Assembly: GCF_003182255.1 (NCBI RefSeq)
Contig: NZ_QGTQ01000021.1
Location: 41,582 to 105,581 of the forward strand
Source: Paenibacillus cellulosilyticus
GTDB taxonomy: Bacteria > Bacillota > Bacilli > Paenibacillales > Paenibacillaceae
Reading direction: 5' to 3'
DNA: 64,000 nt
Shown in pieces: positions 1-6,790 of the stretch. Below the pieces are notes generated by a model. The model was not told where the DNA came from and did no database searches. It worked only from the letters and a program-made list of their open reading frames with translations. The number at the start of each line of letters is the position of its first letter. Within the stretch, counting starts at the first letter, position 1. The position numbers and the translations under genes were made by a program.

Positions 1-66
1 TGCAGAACCTCCCGTACATCGGAACTTAAATCGCCAACCGAGCTAATCTTCGATTCAGCCTTCCTG

Positions 67-161
67 TAGTGAAGAAATTCACTTCACTACAAGACGACTG
101 TAAATATGAGAGATGAAAGTCCTCATTTTTATATATAAGATAACGTTACGGTGAGGACTTT
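67..161 (-). terminator. Two inverted repeats downstream of the helicase-like gene
   Basis: A 10-bp stem (TGTAGTGAAG with its complement, 7-nt loop) lies at about 67-92. A second perfect 10-bp inverted repeat, AAAGTCCTCA with TGAGGACTTT, lies at 116-125 and 152-161. Both are 3' of the leftward helicase gene. Neither is followed by a strong T-run on the minus strand, so termination is possible but unproven. Confidence 0.35.
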
Positions 162-241
162 AAAACCTGTATCTGAATGTGTTGGTGACCATCAGGGAGT
201 CAACGCGTTCAGAATGAGCGTAGCGAATTGGTTTTCTGTTA

Positions 242-1990
242 TCAACTTATTCGCGTAATATATCGCGACTTAACTTCGATAATGCCCGCATTAATAAGCC
301 GTTGTATTTTTTCGTCTTTAAGTGTACGACCGAAATTGTTCGCATTAATATTACGCGCTTCTTTACATACGACAGCTTTTGCTACACGCTCGCCAATCGG
401 CAATGACAATAAATACGCCTCTAGTCGATCTGCCTCTGTCTCTTTCGTCTCTTTACTCGTCATGTTCTGTGCAACGTCTAAATCAATCGTCTCCCCACGA
501 CGAATACCCGGCATATGCCGTTCAAGCGCTTCGGTAATATCAGGATCGTTATTCACGATAAATATTTCCGCCGTATGGTTATTGTCTCGATTGATTCGTT
601 TAACAGCTTGATATATCTCACCAACGAGATGACCCATGCGTATATCTTCAAACCTCTGATCTTTAAACGAGACCTTCCCTTTTTTTCGTTTGTGCAGCAC
701 AATATCTATACTTCGCTCCTGAAACTCTTCACGGGTAGACATCAGCCAATATAGCGAATAGACTTCCATCGGAATAATCGCGTTGGACACGATCCATACT
801 TGATTAAAGTCGCGCCAATCGTTCTTTCCGATGATGTTACCGAAATACGCTATTTGAACGTCAGGGTCATCGTTGCCGAGCGCAGCTTGTAGCTTCGTCT
901 CGAACTCCTTTTGCGTTACGATGAGCGTCTTATCGTCAGGCTTCTTTCGTTCAAGTACCAATTCCATGAGTCGGCTGTGGTAATCCGCCGTTCGTCTAAT
1001 ACTAGACTTTGACGAGTTATACGGAATATGATGGATCGTCCAATTATCGTGATTGATGACGGGGGCTTGATTATCGACTGTGACGGTATCATCGAATGAG
1101 TACCGCATATCAAAATTACCATTGGCGTCTAAGATAATATTGTTACGCAGACCCCAACGTACAATTCGTGGATCGTATGAAGTAAGTCGCCCGTCTATGC
1201 AGAGCGTTGTATTAGCGATAATGACCTCCAGATCGTTCACAAACTCAGATATAAGGTTACTTGTCTTCATGTCGAATGATTGTGCGTCAGCCTCTTCCTT
1301 GAAGCGCTTAATGGACTCACTACAGTCCAACGGATCACAAACGACGATCTGTTCCTGTGACTTGGACAATCGTTGTATCTCGTGCAGGAATGGCTCGTAA
1401 GCGTCCACAAGCGACCTCTGCATCATTAGGGGCCACACTTGTTGAACCGCTCTAATCTTCGTCGCTGAGAGCGTACATACGGGCGGAAACAACGCTTCAT
1501 CAATGACTAGGGTATGGCGTCCCTCGGTAAAGAAAGCACGAGTATATGCGTCCAATGCAAGGTCGAGATAGCGCTCATGAGTTATTACCACAACGAGGAA
1601 ATCGCTGATACTCTCAAGATTCGCTTTGTAGTCGCTCCAATTCTCCGAGGTTATTCCTAAGGCTATCTCGCCGCTACTTACCTGATTAATACGTTCAGCA
1701 CATCCGAGAACATCATCTTTGAACTTCTTGATGATTAGAAAACGTCTGAGATCGTCATTTCTTCTTACAACCGTATGTCTTTGCCCTCGAGTCAATTCTG
1801 AACGAAGATATTCACCGACGATACGATCTGTTTGCAGACTCTTCCCTATACCTGCTTCAAACGGTAATACTACGAATTTACCATCTCCTGTTTCTGATTC
1901 GGTTAGTCGACTACGGAGATGATCAAATATAGATACATATTGACTTCCATATCTCTGTTCAAAATGTTTAATTGTTTGTAACCAGATCAT
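242..1990 (-). CDS. SF2 helicase-like P-loop protein of a mobile element
   Basis: 582 residues. The ATG at 1990 is chosen because GAAGGAGC lies just upstream; a longer frame to 2089 has no ribosome site. A Walker A-like EAGIGKS sits near residues 45-51 and a Walker B-like VIDEA near 162-166. The C-terminal half has LIVTQKEF, a GNIIGKNDWRDFNQVWIV segment and QAVKRINR, which resemble helicase motifs IV to VI of superfamily 2. The last 60 residues look like a winged helix. This architecture is seen in plasmid and phage replication-type helicases. It is last in a leftward set with the zinc-ribbon and HNH genes. The function is inferred; a defence role cannot be excluded. Confidence 0.6.
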   Translation of the reverse strand: MIWLQTIKHFEQRYGSQYVSIFDHLRSRLTESETGDGKFVVLPFEAGIGKSLQTDRIVGEYLRSELTRGQRHTVVRRNDDLRRFLIIKKFKDDVLGCAERINQVSSGEIALGITSENWSDYKANLESISDFLVVVITHERYLDLALDAYTRAFFTEGRHTLVIDEALFPPVCTLSATKIRAVQQVWPLMMQRSLVDAYEPFLHEIQRLSKSQEQIVVCDPLDCSESIKRFKEEADAQSFDMKTSNLISEFVNDLEVIIANTTLCIDGRLTSYDPRIVRWGLRNNIILDANGNFDMRYSFDDTVTVDNQAPVINHDNWTIHHIPYNSSKSSIRRTADYHSRLMELVLERKKPDDKTLIVTQKEFETKLQAALGNDDPDVQIAYFGNIIGKNDWRDFNQVWIVSNAIIPMEVYSLYWLMSTREEFQERSIDIVLHKRKKGKVSFKDQRFEDIRMGHLVGEIYQAVKRINRDNNHTAEIFIVNNDPDITEALERHMPGIRRGETIDLDVAQNMTSKETKETEADRLEAYLLSLPIGERVAKAVVCKEARNINANNFGRTLKDEKIQRLINAGIIEVKSRYITRIS

Positions 1991-2193
1991 AAACTTGCTC
2001 CTTCTCGTTAGGCGTATACTACAATCCTCTCGAGAAATAAAAATTCGTCCGCATTTTTCAGCGAATACTTCGCAAACAAAAAAAACCAAACACAGAAATG
2101 CTCTGTACTTGGGTGTATTACTTGCTTCATCGTATTCGTTTAACTTTCATTTTCGAGTTTTTCGTCAAACCAGCCATCGTCTACAGTTTCATA

Positions 2194-2631
2194 TTAGTCT
2201 TCCTCAATAGCTTGCCGATGGCTTTCGGGCCAATCCATATAGATACCGTCACGACATTTGGGACACGTGAATTCGTCATGCCATATCTCTTCTTCCGTTC
2301 TGCTTTTCTCGACGAAATCATTTAACACCAGTGCTGTACCACACTTAGGACAGTTGGGATCGATGTAGAACGGTTTGTTATTCGGTCGTGGATCAGCTGC
2401 ACTGTTTGGCGGATTCGAGTGTGAGTCATTCGAGGCTATGTACCTTACTTTGTTCTCTTCGCGGAATTTCCGAATCGTTTCCAAGCATGCGTCATCTTCT
2501 AACAGCCAGAAGTCACTCCATCGTTCACGAAATATAAGCTCGATCAATTGACCAAATCTGAGGTCAGGAAAGGAAGTCCAACACTCGTTCAATGCATCGG
2601 TTATGATACTAATTCGATTCAAGTCACGCAT
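2194..2631 (-). CDS. Small protein with C-terminal zinc ribbon
   Basis: 145 residues, preceded by GAGGAG 8 nt before the ATG. The first 45 residues (SFPDLRFGQLIELIF) resemble an N-terminal segment common in uncharacterised phage proteins. The C-terminal half has two CPKC knuckles about 35 residues apart, the spacing expected of a zinc ribbon. It lies between the HNH gene and the helicase-like gene, separated from the HNH gene by the pentamer array. No specific function is recognised. Confidence 0.65.
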   Translation of the reverse strand: MRDLNRISIITDALNECWTSFPDLRFGQLIELIFRERWSDFWLLEDDACLETIRKFREENKVRYIASNDSHSNPPNSAADPRPNNKPFYIDPNCPKCGTALVLNDFVEKSRTEEEIWHDEFTCPKCRDGIYMDWPESHRQAIEED

Positions 2632-2740
2632 CTCTCAAGCTCCTCTCAGTATAACGCGATCTGTCTCATCAGCGACAGAAGATCATCTCTATCGGACGAG
2701 GAAGACATCCCCCTCGTTTCGACAATTCTATAAAACCCTC

Positions 2741-2810
2741 GCCATACCAAACCTCACCTTGCCCTGCCACGCCGAACCTAACCATGCCGGACCGAGCCCC
2801 ACCAGACCGA
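2741..2810. repeat. Degenerate pentamer array: 14 consecutive RCCNN units
   Basis: Every fifth base from 2741 starts a new unit of the form purine-C-C-N-N, 14 times without a break. A fifteenth unit (2736-2740) differs only in its first base. On the minus strand, the sense strand of the flanking genes, this reads as NNGGY repeated 14 times. The two N positions vary freely, so it is not a simple microsatellite, and the 5-base period is not a coding period. It lies in the 249-bp gap between the HNH gene and the zinc-ribbon gene. The function is unknown. Confidence 0.9.
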
Positions 2811-2880
2811 TTTAACCTGTCATCCTCAGCGGTGGTCGGTTATCTCCACCGGACGGAGCAATTTCTCCGTTTCGACATTC

Positions 2881-3174
2881 TCAGCCTTCCCATACGAGCT
2901 CACGCCAGTTAGGCGGTATAATGCCATCATTTAATGCTGAAGCAATCATTCCGCGATGCTTAACATCCGCTCGTAGTACGTGACATCGTCGACACAACGT
3001 TCTCAGATTACTTAATGCGTTCGATCCCAATTTGCCGCTCTGAATGTGATCGATATGACACTCCTGTAGCGTCAAGGATGTCCTGCAGCGTACACAACGT
3101 CTTTGATCACGTTCCCATATAATCGGACGAATATTACTTAACCATACTTCTCTAGGCGGTCGTTTTTTGGGCAT
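2881..3174 (-). CDS. HNH endonuclease domain protein
   Basis: 97 residues. CVRC and CRRC pairs flank the core ECHIDHIQSGKLGSNALSNL, which has the His-Asp-His and Asn-Leu pattern of the HNH nuclease fold with a structural zinc. The start overlaps the end of the upstream gene by 23 bp and has no clear ribosome site, so translation is probably coupled. Small stand-alone HNH proteins occur beside phage packaging genes, in homing elements and as restriction nucleases. With a C-protein-like regulator nearby, a restriction role is possible but unproven. Confidence 0.8.
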   Translation of the reverse strand: MPKKRPPREVWLSNIRPIIWERDQRRCVRCRTSLTLQECHIDHIQSGKLGSNALSNLRTLCRRCHVLRADVKHRGMIASALNDGIIPPNWRELVWEG

Positions 3175-3763
3175 TATCGATAATCACGAATGATGTTATC
3201 TCAAAGCGTCCGAATCCGATCGCTCGACCATCAGCTAGTCCTACAAGCGCTCCTGCATCAATACAAACAGCATGCATTTGATCCCGATTCACCAGTGTGT
3301 TATCCCACATGATTGTGAAAGCAGCTTCCCATCCCGTTGATACGGCAAGACGGTAGCGTACGTTTCTCCCCTTAGTCGCAGGATTACGAACAGAACGAAC
3401 GTCGACATATACAGGCTGCGTTGGATCGTTATGAATCACTTCCATTAGATTAGACGGTACAAATCTATTCATCAGCACCTGCTCATCAAGAACTTGTAGC
3501 GATGCAGCCACTGCCGACTGAATGGAGCCTCTTCCTTTCTTAGTATATCTCGCCGCTTCTCTAAGACAACCAAATACATACGATGGATCTATAAATAGCT
3601 GTCCATCGGCGTTAGACATAAAGGACCGCTTCCACTCCTCTGGATCATTGCCTGCAACTCCGGTACGCTCTTTTTTCTCTAATGAGATCGTATCTGTTGT
3701 GAAGCAATGCATCAACATCGGACGCACTCCTCGAATGTTAACCATGGCTTTTACTATCGACAT
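3152..3763 (-). CDS. Uncharacterised mobile-element protein with glycine-rich C-terminal loop
   Basis: 203 residues from the ATG at 3763, which has GGGAG 8 nt upstream; an ATG 15 nt earlier has no such site. The N-terminus (VNIRGVRPMLMH) and the C-terminal GLADGRAIGFGRFEI resemble a family of unknown proteins I recall from phages and other elements, marked by PLLMH and GLGD..R.GFGRF. The glycine-rich loop recalls RAMP/ferredoxin-like RNA-binding proteins, but that is only a resemblance. It is first gene of the leftward set, diverging from the C-protein-like gene across the C-box. Confidence 0.6.
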   Translation of the reverse strand: MSIVKAMVNIRGVRPMLMHCFTTDTISLEKKERTGVAGNDPEEWKRSFMSNADGQLFIDPSYVFGCLREAARYTKKGRGSIQSAVAASLQVLDEQVLMNRFVPSNLMEVIHNDPTQPVYVDVRSVRNPATKGRNVRYRLAVSTGWEAAFTIMWDNTLVNRDQMHAVCIDAGALVGLADGRAIGFGRFEITSFVIIDNAQKTTA

Positions 3764-3845
3764 CTCCACGTCTCCCATTTAAAAATATTTCATAAGAAAG
3801 TATCTTCTTCCATTTATAAAATAACACACCTCCTCACGATCTGTC

Positions 3846-3895
3846 GACTATAGTCCGTGGTGGTTGACGCTTACCTCTATGACTATTGATGTAGG
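3846..3895. promoter_or_regulatory. C-box-like operator between divergent genes
   Basis: GACTATAGTCCGTGG at 3846-3860 contains the perfect palindrome GACTATAGTC followed by CGTGG. This matches the C-box bound by controller proteins of restriction-modification systems. A weaker copy, GACTATTGATGTAGG, lies at 3881-3895. A -35-like TTGACG is at 3864-3869. The site is 52 bp upstream of the C-protein-like gene and also upstream of the divergent gene at 3763. Confidence 0.65.
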
Positions 3896-3911
3896 ATTGG
3901 AGGGGACCACC

Positions 3912-4127
3912 ATGGAGCTTGCGAGATTATTCGGCGAGTGTTTGCAAAGCATTAGAAAACGCCAAGGCATTTCTCAAGAAGAACTTGCTCACTTGTGCGA
4001 TCTGGACCGAACATATATCAGCCTACTCGAGAGAGGAAAGCGACAACCTTCCCTGACCACAATTTTCGTTATAGCTAAGAACCTTGGTTATAAACCTAGC
4101 GATTTGATAAAGCAGATCGAAAATTAA
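3912..4127 (+). CDS. C-protein-like XRE regulator (restriction controller type)
   Basis: 71 residues from the ATG at 3912, preceded by GGAGGGG at 3899-3905; a longer frame from 3864 lacks a site and runs through the operator. It is one helix-turn-helix domain: SQEELAHLCDLDRTYISLLERGKRQPSL. The DRTYIS.LERG signature and length are typical of C-proteins such as C.PvuII. A C-box lies upstream, so autoregulation is likely. No methyltransferase or obvious restriction gene lies downstream, where such genes usually sit; the element ends 540 bp further on. It is therefore an orphan controller in this window. Confidence 0.8.
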   Translation: MELARLFGECLQSIRKRQGISQEELAHLCDLDRTYISLLERGKRQPSLTTIFVIAKNLGYKPSDLIKQIEN

Positions 4128-4195
4128 ACCTACAATAGCATGAATCCCTGCCTAACTCTGATGCAGCACATCAAAAAGAAACACTTAAAAAATGT

Positions 4196-4224
4196 TTGAC
4201 TTTGCATATGCCAATCTGTATAAT
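4196..4224 (+). promoter_or_regulatory. Strong sigma-A promoter of the 30-residue mini-gene
   Basis: TTGACT at 4196-4201 and TATAAT at 4219-4224 are separated by exactly 17 bp. The only gene before the terminator at 4417 is the 30-codon frame at 4305. The leader contains a 13-bp stem (4262-4274 with 4282-4296, 2-nt bulge, 7-nt loop) that ends on the first base of the Shine-Dalgarno sequence. Confidence 0.75.
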
Positions 4225-4304
4225 AGAAGTATAAAAACAAAATTTTTATTGCGAATTCCTGCTCGTTATGGTATCCTGATTATACCATTAAACGAGGAGG
4301 TGAT

Positions 4305-4397
4305 ATGTGTTTGAAAAATGAGAAGTTGGTTTTTGTTTACGAGATGTCCAGGCTACTTACTTTAATCATCATAACCTACATGAATACGATGCACTAA
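4305..4397 (+). CDS. 30-residue hydrophobic peptide with its own promoter and terminator
   Basis: ATG at 4305 follows GAGGAGGTGAT, with GGAGG 4 nt from the start; an in-frame TTG at 4311 is an alternative. The peptide has a charged N-terminus (KNEK) and a hydrophobic C-terminal half (LVFVYEMSRLLTLIIITY), so it could be membrane-inserted. Promoter, leader hairpin, ORF and terminator form a closed 250-bp unit, the style of type I toxin genes or leader peptides. Similarity to holin-like toxins is weak. No antisense RNA promoter was identified. Confidence 0.5.
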   Translation: MCLKNEKLVFVYEMSRLLTLIIITYMNTMH

Positions 4398-4416
4398 TTT
4401 ACTAACTTACATATCA

Positions 4417-4448
4417 GGACCGCTCTCTTCTTGAGGGTGGTCTTTCTT
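4417..4448 (+). terminator. Rho-independent terminator of the mini-gene
   Basis: A 10-bp stem with G-U pairs (4418-4427 with 4433-4442), a 5-nt loop and a following TTTCTT tract, 20 bp after the 30-codon frame. Confidence 0.7.
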
Positions 4449-4591
4449 GCATAGGAACGATCAATACAAGCATGATGATTATTGATATATCGTCAATACT
4501 CACTTATACTTAATGAAGTAACAACCAATAACCGTAGGTCATCGTCATAACTGTATGCCATCGTTTGAATGACCGTTATAGGCTGCGTAAG

Positions 4592-4667
4592 GCTTCCGAG
4601 TACTCGACGGATCTGAGACAGTTTCCTAAACTGCAGGTCGTACGTTCGAATCGTATCGGGCGCGCCA
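4592..4667 (+). tRNA. tRNA-Arg(CCU)-like sequence with degenerate 5' half; probable attachment site
   Basis: The 3' part is canonical: a 7-nt anticodon loop TTCCTAA (CCT at 4625-4627), a perfect T-arm (4640-4656) with TTCGAAT, a CGGGCGC acceptor strand, G73 and an encoded CCA (4665-4667). The 5' part fits poorly. The 5' acceptor strand GCTTCCG pairs 6 of 7 including a wobble, the D-stem is only CTC/GAG, T8 is missing and pair 27-43 is A-C. The simplest reading is that an element integrated at the tRNA 3' end and this copy has foreign or decayed sequence 5' of the anticodon. A functional but aberrant tRNA is the alternative. Confidence 0.5.
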
Positions 4668-4681
4668 TTGAATCCAATAAT

Positions 4682-4716
4682 AAAGAACCGCGAGCAATCG
4701 CGGTTCTTTTTGTTTT
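4682..4716 (+). terminator. Terminator downstream of the tRNA-Arg-like sequence
   Basis: A 12-bp perfect stem (4682-4693 with 4698-4709), GCAA tetraloop and T-run. Its place 15 bp after the CCA suggests it is the native terminator of the tRNA gene, that is, the chromosomal side of the attachment site. Confidence 0.85.
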
Positions 4717-4722
4717 GGTCCG

Positions 4723-4755
4723 GCCGCTCCGATCCTATCGGGGCGGCTGCTTTTT
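4723..4755 (+). terminator. Second, tandem terminator
   Basis: A 10-bp stem (GCCGCTCCGA with TCGGGGCGGC, one wobble) with a 5-nt loop is followed by TGCTTTTTAATTT. It backs up the preceding terminator. Confidence 0.75.
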
Positions 4756-4808
4756 AATTTAATCTCAGGAAATTGACCCCGCTCAACCTCTCAACCGCTC
4801 GACCGTTC

Positions 4809-4854
4809 TTAACACATACTTAATTCCCCCAAAACTTCCAGATTACACTATAGA
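4809..4854 (+). promoter_or_regulatory. Possible Pho-box-like repeat and -10 upstream of ugpA
   Basis: TTAACA at 4809-4814 and TTAATT at 4820-4825 are direct repeats 11 bp apart, as in PhoP boxes of Bacillus relatives, and TATAGA at 4849-4854 could be a -10. Only two imperfect repeats are visible. The idea rests partly on ugp genes being phosphate-regulated in other bacteria. Confidence 0.25.
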
Positions 4855-4922
4855 GATACGATGGCTTGGGACATCCTACGACATCGCCAACCTCTAATTC
4901 TCAACTTGAAAGGAGCCTGCGG

Positions 4923-5885
4923 ATGAACAGGCTGGACGACACTTTGCATCTTCCCCATGAAAAGGTACAGGTTAGACCCGCGCAGCTGCGTGGTGCGAGA
5001 ACGATAAGCGGCCTGAAATGGCGGGAGAACCTGCTAGCTTATATTTTTCTGGGCCCATCACTGATCTTGTTCATGATCTTCTTCTTCTATCCCATGATCC
5101 AATCCGTCTATCTGAGTCTACACTCGACCGATCTGACTGGACGTGTGAATGGCTTCGCCGGACTCGATAACTTCAGCTACCTCTTTAACAACCATCTCTT
5201 CTTCAATGGGTTAAAGGTTACCGTATATTTCGCGCTTCTGACCGTTCCGACGGGTATCATTCTGGCCTTGATTCTGGCAGCCTTGTCCAACGGTAAAAGC
5301 AAGGGCCTTACCATCTTCCAATTCGCCTTCTCACTGCCGGTTGTTCTTTCTGTCGGCTCATCGTCTGTCATCTGGATGTTCTTATTCCATCCAAGTCTCG
5401 GCATGCTCAACTATTTCCTTAGTCTCTTGCACCTGTCACCGATTAATTGGCTGGTCGATCCTAAGTGGGCACTGCTTTCCGTATCCATCATGACCGTATG
5501 GATGAATCTAGGCTTCAACTACATCATCTTATCCAGTGGATTACGCGGCATTCCAGACGAGATCCGCGAGAGCGCGTCAATCGATGGTGCTGGTCCGCTT
5601 CGACTGTTCGGCCAAATTCTGCTGCCGCTGCTATCGCCGACCCTGTTCTTCCTAGTCATCGTCTCTGTCATCAGCTCATTCCAAGCGTTTGGCCAGGTTA
5701 ACATCCTAACCCACGGCGGTCCGATGAACAGCACAAGCGTGCTCGTCTTCTCGATCTATCAGGAAGCGTTCGAGAACTTCCGTTTCGGCACAGGCAGTGC
5801 GCAGGCACTGGTGCTATTCGTCATCATCATCATGCTAACGCTGATACAGTTCAAATGGGCAGAAAAGAAGGTGCATTATCAATGA
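4923..5885 (+). CDS. ugpA: Glycerol-3-phosphate-type ABC transporter permease, UgpA-like
   Basis: 320 residues from the ATG at 4923, preceded by GAAAGGAGC; an upstream in-frame ATG at 4866 lacks a site. It is a six-helix membrane protein. The first helix is near residues 37-57 (LLAYIFLGPSLILFMIFFFY). The EAA loop that docks the ATPase is ESASIDGAGPLRLFGQILLPLLSP. Family: MalF/UgpA sugar-type permeases. It overlaps the next gene by ATGA, so the two subunits are translationally coupled. Substrate is inferred from the UgpB-like binding protein in the operon. Confidence 0.85.
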   Translation: MNRLDDTLHLPHEKVQVRPAQLRGARTISGLKWRENLLAYIFLGPSLILFMIFFFYPMIQSVYLSLHSTDLTGRVNGFAGLDNFSYLFNNHLFFNGLKVTVYFALLTVPTGIILALILAALSNGKSKGLTIFQFAFSLPVVLSVGSSSVIWMFLFHPSLGMLNYFLSLLHLSPINWLVDPKWALLSVSIMTVWMNLGFNYIILSSGLRGIPDEIRESASIDGAGPLRLFGQILLPLLSPTLFFLVIVSVISSFQAFGQVNILTHGGPMNSTSVLVFSIYQEAFENFRFGTGSAQALVLFVIIIMLTLIQFKWAEKKVHYQ

Positions 5886-6703
5886 GGCGTTATTTCCCAG
5901 CAACCGTTCACTATATCGTACTTACGATCTGCGCGTTTGCGGTGATGTATCCAGTGCTATACGCTATCGCCACTTCCCTCATGTCGATGGGCGAAGCTAG
6001 CATGTACCCGCCGCACGTGATCCCGCATCATTTTAATCTGCGCAACTTTATCGATGTATTCGATCTCGTACCGATAGCGACGTTCATCGGCAACACGTTC
6101 CTCGTCTCTATTGTCGTCATGCTCGGACAACTAATAACCTCCAGCATGGCAGCTTACGCCTTCGCGCGAATGAACTTCAAAGGCAAGAACCTGCTGTTCG
6201 CCGCATTCATGGCGACGATGATGATTCCGTGGGAAGTAACGATCATCCCGAACTACCTGACCATTCGGGGGTGGGACTGGCTTGATTCGTATCAAGGCCT
6301 GATCGTTCCGTTCCTAGCAGCTTCGTTCGGAACGTTCCTGCTGCGTCAGTTTTTCATGCAGCTCCCCACGGAGCTGTTCGAGGCCGCACGTATGGACGGC
6401 TGCGGACATGTTCGAATCTTCTTCTCTCATGTCCTGCCGCTGTCGAGGCCAGCGATTGGAACGCTTGCCGTCTATTCCTTCCTCCAGATGTGGAACGCCT
6501 ACTTGTGGCCGCTGCTCATCACGAACAGCGACAGGATGCGGACCGTGCAGATTGGCGTTTCTATGCTGCAGCACCAAGAGACGACACAGTGGAACCTCGT
6601 GTTCGCAGGCATCGTACTCGTCATTCTGCCATCTCTGCTCATGCTTGCGCTTGGGCTGAAACAATTGGTCCGCGGCATGACTGTCGGCGCTTTGAAGGGA
6701 TAA
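5882..6703 (+). CDS. ugpE: Glycerol-3-phosphate-type ABC transporter permease, UgpE-like
   Basis: 273 residues from the ATG at 5882, which overlaps the ugpA stop codon and has AGAAGGTG upstream. MalG/UgpE-type permease with several hydrophobic helices; the EAA loop is EAARMDGCGHVRIFFSHVLPLSRP. It pairs with UgpA to form the channel. No ATP-binding subunit is encoded in the operon. In Bacillus relatives such importers often share one multitask ATPase encoded elsewhere. Confidence 0.85.
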   Translation: MRRYFPATVHYIVLTICAFAVMYPVLYAIATSLMSMGEASMYPPHVIPHHFNLRNFIDVFDLVPIATFIGNTFLVSIVVMLGQLITSSMAAYAFARMNFKGKNLLFAAFMATMMIPWEVTIIPNYLTIRGWDWLDSYQGLIVPFLAASFGTFLLRQFFMQLPTELFEAARMDGCGHVRIFFSHVLPLSRPAIGTLAVYSFLQMWNAYLWPLLITNSDRMRTVQIGVSMLQHQETTQWNLVFAGIVLVILPSLLMLALGLKQLVRGMTVGALKG

Positions 6704-6790
6704 AGCAGCCCTTCGACTTGCGATCCGCTGCGATAAGCAGTTGATTGATAGATTATACAAATGGATAGAAAAGGGAGAGAGTATCGAAAC

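Larger units (their letters stand above)
1..4667. mobile_element. Right end of an integrated element at a tRNA-Arg 3' end (left end outside window)
   Basis: The segment from the window edge to the CCA of the tRNA-Arg-like sequence carries only accessory genes: a helicase-like protein, a zinc ribbon, an HNH nuclease, an unknown protein, a C-protein-like regulator and a mini-gene. It ends in the 3' part of a tRNA whose 5' half is degenerate. Beyond it come tandem terminators and ordinary transporter genes. Integration at tRNA 3' ends is a known habit of tyrosine-recombinase elements. No integrase is visible here, so the other end and the recombinase should lie left of the window. The element class (phage, satellite or ICE) cannot be decided. 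Confidence 0.55.
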
